Translations under genes and position numbers: made by a program
Part shown: piece after piece, positions 50,371 through 63,845 of the stretch
Position numbering within the stretch: position 1 is the first letter of the stretch
Layout of the letters: each line of letters opens with the position of its first letter
Assembly (NCBI GenBank): GCA_013396635.1
Contig: WBMW01005660.1
Coordinates: forward strand, 759,594 to 823,593
Length of the DNA: 64,000 nucleotides
Direction: 5' to 3'
From: Penelope pileata
Taxonomy: Eukaryota; Chordata; Aves; Galliformes; Cracidae
The notes under the pieces: generated by a model
Seen by the model: the letters and a program-made list of their open reading frames with translations, nothing else
Databases searched by the model: none
What the model was told of the DNA's origin: nothing

Positions 50371-53300
50371 TGAAAGACTAACCAAAGCAAATTTGTTAAT
50401 ATTCTGAACTTTCTCTGCATCTCATCCTAAAACCCCTTTGCAACTCTGTGACTTCAATAATCCTGCAAAGAAAACTGTTTCATTACTGCTTCTTACTGGA
50501 AAACATTAGTCTGGACCTCTTCATTCCCATCTATGACTAAATATCACCAAGATCTATCTGTCGATGTACATTGTTGGGAACTGTAGCATAGATATCATAG
50601 AAACACTGGAAATGGCTACCTCAGATTAGAAAAAGGAATGTAACTATTGACTACCATCAGGGGAAAAACAGTATTTCAGAAGTTAGAGCCAACAAAATGC
50701 TAAAAAGGCTGGAAGTCAGGGGTCCCAGGTGTTAGAAAGCCTCAAGAAGGATGCTTCCTAATCAAAGCTCAGAATTTCTCCTTCCAGTTTTAATAAAGCC
50801 CCAGTTTCCAGTGGATCTACCCGCATCTGCCTTAATTGCTGGCTGTTGGACACAGCAGTATGGTAATGCTGAGACATACAAGTCTTGGCTACCTCCTCAG
50901 CCTGAGAAAGCCTTCTTGAAATAATGCCCACTAAGAGGTTTCTCAGTGCACGTGTGGTTAAATGAAAGATGCTCAGTTCTTTCTCATTATCACAGAGCCA
51001 GCACTGGCCAGGGTTCATGTTCAACACATTAACTCATGTTACTTCTATGCTGTCAGTAAGAACAAGTGGGGCTGATGGGGGTAAGCCAGAGCCAATTAAA
51101 TCAATTATCTCCACTTGCTCCAATGGAGGGCAGAATTTGGTGTTTTTCCAGTGTCTGAAATCAGGCAACATCCTCATTTCTCAGTGTCGCTGTCAGCCTG
51201 GCAATGCAGTTGGAACTCTTACAGGGCTGTAGTGAGGACCGTGGATAAAAACCACTTTGCAGTTTTCTCTAGTAGGAAGGGGTCACTTGCTGAGTCTGGC
51301 TGCTTGAGAGGCAAATTGCTGGTGCTGCTCTTCATGTTGCAAGGAGCCACTTCCTAGTTCTAGTACTGTTGTTTTATGCAGATGGTATGGTTTTCTCCTC
51401 TGCCCTGATGAGAAAGTGTTTACTTAAATTTTATTTTTCCAGAGAACATCAGGAGGAGCTATAATGTCCCTCAATGTCAGGTTTACAATGCTCTTCCGTG
51501 GATGTCACCCAGGAATCTGAAGTCACGGGGTACCCCTTGCCAGATTCATAACCAAAACAGGGCACCTCACTCCCCATTGCTGTGTTGTCTAGGAAAAGGA
51601 GACCCCTATGAGAGAGGATAAGATCCATTATTGACAGGCTTTTCCCCCCCCTTAACCCACATTCTTTTGGCAGCTCAGCATCACCTGAAAGCAGACAGGC
51701 TCCTCAAGAAACGCTGTCTTTAGGCTGCTGTCCAGAACTGTGTTAAAGGGATTGGACACCATTCATCCAGCGGTGCAAATGCTAACAAGGCACTGCTGTG
51801 GTGCTGCAGCCATGATGGTTCATTCCCCTGAGTGGACATTTCGGCACCAAAGAGGAAAGCCTCAATGTATGGGTAATTCTGGTGCCCATGTGGTTAAGGA
51901 AACAGTGAAGGAGGGGTCTGAGGACTGTGGAACTGAGTGTTTCTGGGTGTAGCCACAGTTCTCTGAGAGGGAGTAATTTCTCACACAGCTATCCTGACAG
52001 CCCCAAGGTTATGGCTGCAGCAGATCTGTCTGCTGGGTGTCGTGAGGTACTCAGGTACTGACCGGGAGCCTGAGATTTGCCTTACTCCACAGCTGGTGAG
52101 CTCCTGTAGCTCACACTGTTTCAGCTACATGGTACTTTCAGGACAGGAGTGCTCCTATACCTTGCTCTCTTCTGACCTGTGGCAAGTGGCATAAAAGACT
52201 TTGAGCACAATGGAAATAGCCTCGGAGTTACTACACACAATGTCTGCTTTCTTCATCTCGAAGGGAAGAGGAGTCAAGAAGGCAGGTCTCAGCGTAGGCT
52301 GTTGTTGTAACCTTTTGCTCACATTCAGAAACAATGCCCTATTGTTTTGTTGTTTCCTGCAGATTATACTAATAACCAGCAAGCAGTGAAGCATGAAAAG
52401 TGTTCAGGTTGCTTAGACTGAATTCTAATGTAAGAAAATGTGTCAGCTTTCAAAAGGCTGATCAAAAATACATGAGAGGGCAAATTAGATAAGATAGAGC
52501 ACATGAAATTTTGCTGTAACCCTCAAAACCTGAAAACTTCCTGGAAGGAATGGATTTTATACTTGAGGGCTCATGGTACTTGCTTTCTTTTTAAATATTT
52601 TATCATTTGGCAATTACGTACATACATTTCTTCCCTAAAAGAGCATAGTCTAATGTTGGTAGTAGAGTTTTCATAAAGGCTCAATGGTAATTAGAATGGG
52701 GATACAATATTTTTGGTGCATGTACAGCATCTATGCAGCACAGCACAGGGTATATGCATTTTATCAACAGCATGCTTTAGGAAGATGGTAATTAAAAAAT
52801 GTAAGAGTTACAGTCGTAGGATACTCGAGTTTGTCTTTGGAGGTGGGGAAGAGCCAGCCGAATGCCCCTGATCGTAAGAAGGTGCCCCATGCAGTGGGAT
52901 GTCTGTCTTTGGCCGGCAGAGAAGCTGAAGGTGCTGGGGAGGGAAGGTGTGGGCTCTGCATGCTTACAGAAGTGTTACAACTGTCTGCTCCGTGTCTTCT
53001 ATCTATGGGGTATAAAGCCGATTGTTGCTGAAGTGTGCTTTGGTGACTTCGATGATGTGGCACCAAAGATGCACTGAGTGACGTCCAGCTTTCATTTGGC
53101 AATTCACTAACAAGGTGTTAGCGTTAGACTAATGACATATGCATGCAAATGCTCTGTCTGCAAAGAAGGCCGTGCTCCTCATATTCTGGGTTTTCTTTTG
53201 TCCTTTAGACTGGCTCAGCTTTTAGTGAGCATTAACCTAGGAGGTGCAAAATGTCACAGCACTGAAGGCTTTGCTGTCAGACAAATGATGTTCAGTGTGA

Positions 53301-54924
53301 AAACTGACAGACAGGCAAGCCTACAGGAACTTCACAGAGGGCGCGAATTTTTCTTAATAAGGTGATATGGTCCATTAGTTAACCGGTATCGCTAGAGAAC
53401 TTACACAAACCCAAACTCCCATGCTTGAATTGTGGAACCAGTTGATTCAACTCAGCAGGGACAATTATTTATAAAGCCATCTAATATTTATCATATGATA
53501 AGCAGATGCTAGATTCCTACAGGCTGCCTGCACCAAGATTTCTTCACCTACTAGTTTAATAACAGAATACCTCAACATCCAAGTACTAAATTTTCTTTGT
53601 TTTAGACTGGTAAACAGATCTCTGTGAGATTTTTCCACACTTTTCTAGTCCATGGATCTGAACAGCACCAGGTCTTTCTGCTGGAGCTTCTATTCAGACC
53701 TATAAACATTTCCTGGGATTAACAGGATGTTGTAACACAAACATCTGGGCACACAGAAGCGTTTCAGCAGCGCTGGCTGCAGACGAAAATGTGTACCTTT
53801 TCTCCTGCATCAACATTCGAGTGACTTAAATTAGTTTAGCATACCTATGCACAGATATGTGAAGGTCCAGGCAAAACTGTTTATTAAGCAAATGTATTTT
53901 AAATCACCCAGCCTGTGTCCACAGACATGTCCTGCCTTGCAAGGCAAGGAGCTAGCAGTGCACTCAGCAAAGGTAAATCTGCACACCTGACCCCTGACAA
54001 CGTGATGAAATCATAACCACACCGAGTGGAGGTCTGCCTGGATCAAGATGTCATATCCCATGCTGAGACACTTGGCTTTTGTGGAATTGGCTGCATGAAA
54101 TGAAGGTGGCCTTGTTTCATCACTCAACCAAAGGGCTACTTTAGAAAGGGACAAGTATTTTCTCTACATGCATTAAAAAAAAAAAAAACAAAAAAAACCC
54201 ACCCTCTGCGTTTTCCTCAGATCCTCAGATGCCAGTTCTGCACTTCGATTTATTTTTGGCATGCCAGGATAATGAGGATGGAAAGCACAGTACACGCTTC
54301 TCAGTCGCATAAATAAGTTGTAAAGCATTCTGAAAGTTTTTGGCACATCTCCAGCAATGGATCATTAAATAAGAGGAATAAACCAAAAAGGACCATCAAC
54401 CTGACCTCCACATAATGCACTTAATGACTGCCAGCTACATTCATAAATTTGCAGGCTCTGGATTTTATCACCATGTATGAATCAAGGTCGAGTTTCATAC
54501 TTGCTGTAGAGTTCGTGAGAAAACGAAGACTCTGACATCTTGTGTTGTATTTTAGGAGTTTAAGCGAGTGGGATGTGGGTTTGAGGGTGCTTGGAAACCC
54601 CCGCTCTTGGTACATCATATGGTTAGGCAAGACTTTATTTAGACTTCTACTTGCTATTTTGGTAGAAAGCAACTATTTACTGTGATACACAGCAACTGTT
54701 TTTAAAAAGAAATGGAGTAATCTTGAGTGTCTTATTTATTTATTTTTTCTTCTTAATGCTATTCAGATCAATAAAACAAGGGGTTCATCATCACATGTCC
54801 CAGTGACAGGAAAGCCCGACATGAGATAGCACTGGTCCAGGGACTTTACGAAGAGCACTGGAGCATAATCCCAAGCTGAATTTTGCTGATCAAACCCCAT
54901 AACCAAATGTAACTGTGCTGCAAC
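50371..54924. other. Intronic, no recognised gene
   Basis: No exon seen. A-rich low-complexity sequence is found at about 54175-54198. Open frames are short and lack known motifs. Confidence 0.5.
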
Positions 54925-55245
54925 CAGTAAGCCTGGTCTCTTTTATCAGGGGACAAGTGATAGGACATGAAGAAACAGCTTCAAGTTGCACCAGAGGAGG
55001 TTTAGATTGGACTTCAGGAAGAATTTCTTCATGGAGAGGTTGTTCAAGCATCAAAACAGGCTGCCGAGGGAGGACCGTGGAGTGCCTATCCCTGGAGGGA
55101 TTGAAGAGATGTGGATGTGGCACTAAGGGGCATGATTTGGTGATGGGGCTCAGTAGGTCGGGCTGATGGTTGGATTTGGTGGTCCTATTGGATCTGGTGA
55201 CCCTGAAGGCCTTTCCCAAGCTGTGTGATGCTGTGATTCCGTGAA
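54925..55245 (+). mobile_element. CR1 LINE 3' fragment
   Basis: A forward-orientation CR1 tail: caccagaggaggtttagat, ttcttcatggagaggttg, tatccctggagggattga, gatttggtgatggggctc and the terminal gctgtgattccgtgaa, close to the family's octamer-type 3' end. It is 5' truncated. Confidence 0.92.
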
Positions 55246-58158
55246 TATGGTTGGCAGCACCCGTGCGGCAGCTCCCTCATGGCCCGGGGCTGCACTTAGC
55301 ACGTCTCCATGTCTTGGAGGGCACTTGGCCTCGTCGCCTGGCCCCTGAGGACATCAAAGACTGCTGAGAAGGCTGTGAGGACTGCCTAGGCAGGCCATAT
55401 TCTCAAAAATGTGTATTTTCTTCCTTCAGGAATGAGTCTGGCTGGGTTAATTTTTTAGGCACTCAAATACCCACAATAACCACTGTAAAATTAAGTCATT
55501 TTTCTCCCAGTAAGTAACATACCAGTAAAGATCTCAGTGCTGGCTCTCCGGCACTAGCTTTGCAGCTTCATGCAGGAATGTAATTCAGCGAGCCACAGAA
55601 CCATGAAAATATCTGAAGTACAATTTCTTTTAAATTGATTTTCCTTACAGACAGGTTTTCTTCCTGGGCTTTTTTTTTGTGAAAGCTTCTGTCAGCCCTA
55701 TTTAATTGCATTGGAGCTGAGAACAATAATATTACATTTACATTAGCTCTAAAAGTCTTTGCAATTTTTCTCCGTGTAGCCCATCTGGCTTTAATGCCTC
55801 TGAATTTTAATTTAATGAAATTTGTTCATTTTAACTAACTAAAATATGCTGCATTAATGATCTGCTGTATTAAGCAGGTATTAAAAAAAAAAAAAGTGTA
55901 ATATTGATGGTTAGTCTTGGTAAAAGCATTTTCCACAAGAACCATATAGCATTCCTGCTTCATGTAATTGTTTAGTTTCCTCCTGTGTGGGTTTTGTAAC
56001 TGAATGAACCTGAGCTAAAAATGATCGGGATCAGCACAAAAGCCCCCAGGACTGGCGTGATTAAAACATGCTGGTTCCCCTGGCCAACAGCACGCGAACG
56101 AATGACGCATGAGGATTTAAAAAGCAAAATCAGACCCACAGATTTACACTTGATTTAAACATTCAGCACATAGAGACCAAATGTCATGTGTAGGGGAGGA
56201 GTTCTAGGCAAACCTCGCCAGGCTTTCTGACTCATTAGAAACAGAAAGCCTTCTCCAGAGAGATGTTGTCAGGTTCCTAGAGCAGCATTCCCCCACGTCC
56301 CATTGGAAAGGGTGCAAAGCCCGAGCCTCTGTAACACTCCCTGTCCACAGCCAATTACTCAGCAGTGTGGAAGCACATCCCAGCATCAAGGATGGCTGTA
56401 GAAGAGACTGTTAGGTAAAACCTATCAGCAAGAGAACTACATCCACTTAGGAGAACTATCAAAGATCCTGAAAGACCATGGCTGGTTTTGAAGACAAAGA
56501 GGTGGGAAGTTTCTACCAGGCCTGGCAGAGGGGAGCCAGCCTGGGTCAGTGCTCTGCATGCGCTCAGGTACCTCTGCAGGCCTACGGAGGAGGAAGGCTC
56601 CAGCAGAGCCTGCCCGGAGGAGCTGTCACTCCCCTGTGAAACCTCCAGAGAACTCAAGAGGCAGAGAGGGATGCTCTGCAAGCACCCCTCCTGGGGAAGC
56701 TCCCCGTCACTGTTTGCATTTCACTGCAAGGCGAGGACTTGGAGCAAAAGCCACAAATCTGAAAAATATACATTGGGCTGCACAAAAGCAGAAGATTCAT
56801 TTTACACCCTCATTTGGAACCCTTTTACTTGTCATGGGTTTTTCTAATGAATCAGAAAAGATGCAGGACATGTACCACGGCTGTAATTGCAGTAGGTGCA
56901 AAAGGGAGTTTTCCAGGATAGCTGCAGGAGAAAGCTGCCCAGCACTGGGCTTAATGCCTCGGGGCAGCTGGAGTAAGCAGCCAGAAAATAGCAGGTAGAG
57001 TCTGTCAGCAGCTGAGCACGGTGCCATCACTGCTTCCATAGCCTGCCAGACACCCCTGAGAAAGTGAGATTGAGACAAAGATGTAGGAATGTGTGTTCTG
57101 GTTATCATCTGGGTGGCCCAGCCTGCGCTGGGGAGCAGATCTGTCCCTGCGTGACATGGGCTGGCAGCGTTTCACAGCTTCTCTCCACAATGCTCCTGAT
57201 GAAATATGGAAATCTGACCTTGGGGATAATAATACCTCCCTAGGACTGGCAAGGGGTGCTCAAACCCTGCAGCAAAATACATTGTAAAAGGGCTGCAGAT
57301 GGAAAGTGGATATGGGTTCAGTATTTGCAAAGTGGGAATAGCAAGCCCTGGCTTGCAGGAGGCCACTGGGGGAGCGTGCTGTGCAGGAAAGAGCCCAGCC
57401 AGAGGAAAGGCCAGCACCTCCGCCGCTGGCCTGCCAGTCACTCTGCAGGCACTCATGAATTAAGCGTACAGTGTCATGCTGTGCAGAGTAAGTGGACCAG
57501 ACACAGGGAGATGTCTGACATACATTTTGAGGTGTATTTAATATCGCAGCGCTTCCGGATTCCACTAACATGCGAGGGATTTTGGCATCAAATCAATGTT
57601 TGCATCAGTACCATGTGTCTCTGGAACAGAAGTGCTTCCTTTAGAGCTGGCTATGAAAATACTTTCCATTATAACTTCTTGTTTTCACATGCTTCTTATA
57701 ATTTTTTTTTTAAATCCTCTTTTGAGTCAAAAATTTCCATTCTGTATCTTTGCCAAAAGGTGAGGTTTTTCCCCCTCTTTTTCTTGAGCTCAGAGGAAGA
57801 ATCTTTCAGATGTCTTCAAGGCATGGGAGAGTAGGGAAAAAATGCATTTTCCCTGTAGGCAAAAAAAAAGAATCATATTTTCGTAGTAGTAGAAAAAAGG
57901 GGGAAAGGAACCTGAAGGCTGAAACTTGTATTTTTGGTCTAGAGATTTCTGTAGTAAATTAGCATGGTAGAGAATGACTTCGATTTAACAAAGGCAGAGA
58001 TTTTTCTAACTTTCAGCAGTTAATCAGGCACAGGTTCAGGTTTCAAATGTTGCTCAGGTTCAGGATATTGTTTAAGGTCGTGTCTTTACAGCCACCCGTT
58101 TAAAGGAGAAAGCGCTGGTCCCCTGTGGTCTCCTGCCCTTCAGGGCTAAGTGTAGTCC
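55246..58158. other. Intronic; AT-rich possible conserved block at 55420-56000
   Basis: No gene is seen. The segment of about 55420-56000 is AT-rich but not simple sequence. It contains repeated homeodomain-type TAAT words, giving it the look of a conserved non-coding element, though conservation cannot be tested here. An open frame of 192 codons at 57256-57834 has no recognisable domain. Confidence 0.4.
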
Positions 58159-58274
58159 AGCAACGCCTTTACATTCACTCCAAAATCTCATTGCATGGAG
58201 AGGAACCAGGGGGACAAGCAACGCCTTTACATTCACTCCAAAATCTCATTGCATGGAGAGGAACCAGGGGGACA
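58159..58274. repeat. Perfect 58-base tandem duplication
   Basis: Copy 1 is at 58159-58216 and copy 2 at 58217-58274. They are identical over 58 bases, beginning agcaacgcctttacattc and ending accagggggaca. No mismatch means it is recent or an assembly artefact. Confidence 0.95.
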
Positions 58275-61200
58275 GCTGTGCCAAACACTCTCAGCTTTTC
58301 TGAAGGTGAATTTTTTCTCAATTCTCGCTAAAGCCAGTAAGTGGAGGTGTTGAAGGCACGGGCAGGCTCAGGCAGGCTCAGGCTGTTTGTAAGGGCCAAA
58401 GCGTGTGTCATGGTGCATGCACATGGCTGGCTCAAGCAGCTGAGAAACATCATTATTGAATTTGCCAATTTTTGTTGTTGTTAATGATGATGACATGATC
58501 TGTTTTTCCCCTTTGCACAGACTAGGAAGCATCAGTGTAAAAATCTGCTGAGCTCTGTATAGCTACATTGAGTCAGTTAATGAACAGAAGAGGAAAGAAT
58601 GAGATGCTGAACAGTGGTCCTCCACTCCTAAGCTGCTTTCTGTTCCTGTTTCTCCTGGTGGGAGCTGTAGCTGGCACACAATCCATAAAACCCCTTCCAC
58701 ATGTCCCGTAAAACACACCGGGTGAGCCCAACTTTTGGGTTGATGGTACTGTTGTGACCTTCAGAATTGCATATTCTGGCTTTTTTGGTAACTTCTAACA
58801 ACGTAGCCTGAACATTTCATTATTTTTTTCACTTTCTATCATTTAAAACCTGCTCTAAGTGTACGTATGTTTGGCAAAGGCATCCCAAATGATGTGTTTG
58901 TGTTGCTTCAGTGCCAAAAAGCAGTGATTCATTAAGAAGCTTGGAACTGTGGAGGGAAAGCTGTAGCCAGCAACCACCACACATGCTCTGAAGACAGAAA
59001 GTTGTGTTTTCCTAAGGAAAAGGGTTAGTGCAGCAGGACAGGTATCGTGGCTGATTTCTCTGAAGCGAAGAGGCACTGCTGGACAGGCTGGGGAGCATGA
59101 AAGCTGTCCTGGATAATTTGGCTTTGCTGCGGCAGCAAGAGCCAGGAGGCTGGCGTTAAGCACAGACAGGAGAGGGAAAAGGTGTCCGAGGGAGCCACTG
59201 CAGCTGCTAGGAGCCCTGCCTGCTGTGCTGAGTTAGGGCACGCCAGTGTTGGGAGCTCTGCTCTGAGGAAGAAGAGGTGGTGGAGGAGAGGCAGTGTCCC
59301 GCAGTAGGAACAGACCTCCAGCTGCATGTCTTCCTTTGCTCTGCTGGGGCTGTGCCAGCTCCTATCAGCCATGGGGGCCATCCATTCTATTTATTGTAAC
59401 TGCTGATACAAACTTGCAGCGGCTGAAGCCTCTGGTAACCTGGCAGAAACTCGACTCTTGAGGAATTCCACAACCCGGGATGGTGTTTTAACATCATCAC
59501 TTTCTTCTTCCCCAGTGGCTTGAACTAGGACAGGCAGAAAGCTATTTATAATTTCTAATGCAGTCCTTTTTGTCTTTCACCATAAATCTGGAACCGTGGA
59601 CAAAACTGATACCTGGTGGTAAACACGTTTGACTGGAACAGTTCTGACAGTTGTTTTTTGTTTGGGAAGGGAATGTTTTAGTGCATGCCATCACAGCACT
59701 GGCACTGTGCTGCTGAGCTCGGTGCAATCAGCAGCTGCTGGGGCTGCACGGGGAAACCAGGAGCATATGGACAGCATGGATACCGACAGTCCTTGTCACT
59801 GACAATAGGGAGAATGTGGAAGAGTTTGAAAATTTACAGCTTAAAATTTAAACCAGAACCTAACATTTAAATTATTAAGTATTTGGGTGGGAGCTTACAG
59901 GCTTTGGATAACACGTCGTGCCATCTATTGTGAGGTTCTTCAGCTTTTTCAGGAATATTTGGTATAGGGTTAGAGACACGATGAGATCCAGTATGTTAGG
60001 TCCCCTTTGTGCTTTCAGCAAAGACAAAGGTGGCTTTTTTTCCCACTGTGCACAGTGCTCAGCCCTTGTTAAGGGAATAAAACAAGATCTGAGCCCTGAA
60101 GAATACACTTTGTATTGTCTATTGCTTTTCAGTAAGTTCTAATTTTAAAAAAAACCAAACAACACAACAGTGTTAGTGTCAGAAGGGTCTGATTACGCAG
60201 AACCTTTAATTTGCTCACCTTCATCATCTTGCACAGTCAGTCTAAGAAATTACCCAAAAGCTGGATTACACCAATTTGCTGCTTGTGTCATAAGGTTTTA
60301 GACAGCCATTAACCCTTAAAGCTGTAGGTGCGAGAGGTGTAACACCCCAAATAAGCAATGAAATACTCTGGGTCTGTGAGTAAAGGAGGATTCCTGCATC
60401 GGTCAGGTTTGCTGAAGTGAAACAGAGACTCCAGATACTTTCATGTGAGTTGTTCCCTAGAATAACTTGTCAGGCACAAGTAGCATAAGTTAAAGGGTAC
60501 AGCAGCAGCTACAGCTCAGATGCTAAAATCACACAAGTAGATCTATAAGCATCCATCGCCCACCATTTAAAATCATATCGATGCAGCTCTTGTGAAGGTT
60601 CCCTCTAGGTGCAACTGGCACCATGGGTCAGAGAGCACAAACAGCCACGCAGATGAGAGTGCCTTGCACACAGCCCAGATAATGAATTATTGAACTGCTG
60701 TGGCAATGAATTGTTTACGTGATTCCCACTGACTGAAATTCCCTTACAAAGTGTTTGGTGAATAATTTAGGCTAGCAAACAAGTTTGTCAATGCATAGCC
60801 TATCTGCAGATAATTGTGAGCAGAGAGAAAAACTGCTGCTGCCAAATTGCCATGGAGGAGCTTGCCCAGCTGTGCCCTGCTCCTGCGTGCAATGGCGAGG
60901 AGCTGGGGAGGACAATATTCAGGGGATCACCTGAATACTAAGCAAGGGGCATCCCTCAGGTCGCTCACAGGTGAGGACCTCTGCCCATCTCCCAGCAGCC
61001 CCACTGCTGTCCAGGCAGAGCTCACCCAAGGAGTGTCCACTGTTTGCTACAACCAGAACAGTCCTCATTTGCACACTGCTTGTGCTGGCCCAGGGCTCTG
61101 AATGCCCGACTTCCAGATTTAAAGGCTGAACTGCGGAGGTTGCTGTCAGCGAGCGGCTCTGTGCAGGCCCCTTTCATTGGGCTGTGCAGAGCATCTGTCT

Positions 61201-63611
61201 GAGGGGTGTCCATGGGCAGGTACAAATTCATGGTCCGTGTTACAAACCTTAGTGTGAACCATCACTAAAAAATGTGCTGGCTGCCTGCTCACGTTTGCTC
61301 GTGTCACAGCCTCTGCTTTGTTCCCATAATGGTGCAGCTCTGCAGCCTGTAGGACCTGTGCTGCTCCCCTCCCTCAGCTCTGCAGGGCAAGCGGTAGGGG
61401 CAGGCTGACCGCATGAGGAACTACCCGACTGCATCATTTCTGTTCAGGACTCGGTGCCACCTTCTTGGTTTACCTTGATAATCACCTGCGTAATATTTTT
61501 TTCCTCTTATAAGATTGAATGCTTTTGCCAGTCCTGTGATGAAACGTGGCGGCCCCTCCTTGCAGCTTCTGTCTTGTTTAGTGCCATAAATTCATCTTGA
61601 TAACTGAAGGAAGAGTAATACAAATTCACTTTTCAAAAATGCTTCTCTACTGACTGTGGTTGATTCTACAGAGCTCTGAAGGCAGGCAACGGCACCCTAC
61701 ATGTTGTAGGTCATGTCCTGCCACCGGTGGTCCCAGCAGAACAAGCCTGCTGAAATACAGCTGCCTTTGAAGCATTACTGAGCGGATGGAATTTGCTCTT
61801 TGATGTGTGAGAGAGGTTAAAAGCTGTGCATTATCCCGTTCTCCCTTGGGAACTATTTTGAAGTTTTACATTCTCTTCAGTGATCTTGTGTGAGCCATTT
61901 GTACAAGTGCAGCATTCATGTTCTACAAACACTTCTGGAGCCACAAAGAAGCTGTTCTTCCTCTTCTGGTGGAAGATTTCCATTCTTGAGAGAGCACAGA
62001 GTGCTTGTTTAACAGTGTTCTCTATGGTGCCCAGCTCAGTAACCTGGGACAGGGAGGGAAGAACGCTGTGTGTGGCACGACGCAGTCAGGTAACCCCAGT
62101 TCTGACACCAAAACCCAACTGGGGCACGGTCTCCAGTGACCGATTCTGTGCTCATGCAGGGTCAGAGCAGTCAGGCACCACTTGCGGGCACCTGTGCTAC
62201 CCGCCGGCTGAGCCCCAGCTTCACGCCTGCCTGGAATATGTGCCCATGTTTTAACATCTTCTTCCAGTGTTTCCTTCAAGATTAGTCCTGACTAAAGTTG
62301 TGGGAATTTTAATCCTGAAATTCTCACTTCTATCTTCCCAGGCCATTTTAGCTTTGTTTGTGATTCTGGACTTGAAGAAACCCCAGAAGACTTCAGTAAC
62401 TACAAATGGCTGGGCAGGCAGCCCGTGTCTCATCTCATTAGCTGTTTAAAGGCAAAGTGGAAAGACGTCCAAACGCCTCATAAAGTCACCTAAATCCTAA
62501 AAAAAAGTGAATAAAAAGTGTGGCCATAAAAATGTATTAGTAGAAATCTCAAATCTCTGCTAGAGTCAGTTGCTATCAAACATTATCATATTCTTAACCT
62601 TTTAACTGTCCCGAAAGCCAACTACCATGCCAACGTGGCAAGAAATTTAATACGCAGATTAAAACATCTCGGTCATACTGCAGGTTGAAAGTCTCCAGAC
62701 AACTGAATACTCAGTGCATGTATTTCGTTTGGGTACTCACAGGGGAATGTCAGTGGGATGCTACAACTCTGTGCGGAGGCACTGCAGAAACACAGCTCTG
62801 CAGAGGAGAAACATGGCAGATCATTGGTGTCGGCTGTCCAGTTTCTCTCATAGGTGGCACTGGGAGATGTCTGCTCACAGTGTTGAGGATTCAGGGTTTG
62901 TTCCCATGAGATGAACTCTTAAATCTAACAGCTTGAAAAGCAGATTTTAAGCACAGAGTGCTGTTTTTTCCTAATTTGATGACCATTAATGACTGTCACT
63001 GGAGTAGCCTGAGATGTACATGCTGCCCCTTAGCATCACTAGGCAGGAGATGAAGCAGAAAGAGACATAATTGTTCTGCAGATCAGTGCCATTTTCTGTA
63101 TTCATTTAGTATCCTCTGCGTGGGATCAAGAGAAAGTGTTTATTATTGTGCACTTCAGAAAAGCTGAATAAAGGATTTATGGGGGCAGTGCTGGATGCTC
63201 CCACCACCTCGTCCATCACAAACAGCAGTATCCTTAACGGCACCTTCACGTGTTCTAGTCAAGTAGATTGTTTCTTGTTTAAATGTTACTCTTTTGGGTA
63301 AACTTTTATAATCAGAAGCTTCATTTTCTTGTTCTGTGTAATACGGTGACTACAATCTGTTCATGTTATAAACCAACATTTATCTTCCCTAAACTAGAAC
63401 CGAAATCCCTGAATCTGTAGAGTAGTAATTCCGTGTGAGCGGTGCTGCGACACAGCGCTATGCATCAAGGAGGTATGGGGACAGGACCCTTGCAATGGGA
63501 TGGCTGCAGAGAGAAGATACAACAGAAAGCCACAACCATCAGCTAATTTCTGGGAGGAAAAAAGGCAATTACTGCACCTGTTCTGGACGATGCGATAGCT
63601 ATGCCCATTTT
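58275..63611. other. Intronic, no recognised gene
   Basis: No coding exon, RNA gene or named repeat was identified. A tiny direct repeat (ggcaggctca twice) lies near 58361-58380. The region is interpreted as PHACTR2 intron from gene order. Confidence 0.45.
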
Positions 63612-63845
63612 AAGGGGTTTGGGTTGGAAGGGACCTTAAAGCCCACCCAGTCCACACCCNCCTTAAAGCCCACCCAGTCCCACACCCTGCCATGGGCTGG
63701 GCTGCCCTCCACCAGCTCAGGCTGCCCAGGGCCCATCCAACATGGCCTTGACACCTCCAGGGATAGGGCACCCACAGCTCTCTGGGTAGCCGTGCCCGTG
63801 CCTCCCTGCCCTCTGAGCTAAGAATTTCCCCCTCACACCTCACCT
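63612..63845 (-). mobile_element. CR1 LINE 3' fragment with internal duplication at an N
   Basis: The complement of a CR1 3' end: gggttggaagggacctta, then aagcccacccagtcc, ggcccatccaacatggcc and cacccacagctctctggg. The segment ccttaaagcccacccagtcc appears twice, on either side of the ambiguous base at 63660. It is similar to the split copy at 46.6-47.4 kb. Confidence 0.9.

Noticed and set aside
57256..57834. 192-codon plus-strand ORF
   Set aside because: No recognisable domain, no splice context, and an equally open minus-strand frame overlaps it. It looks like chance.
60625..60660. ATG-GGT-CAG (MGQ...) as a PHACTR2 start
   Set aside because: Only three residues agree, and the following codons and donor do not fit.
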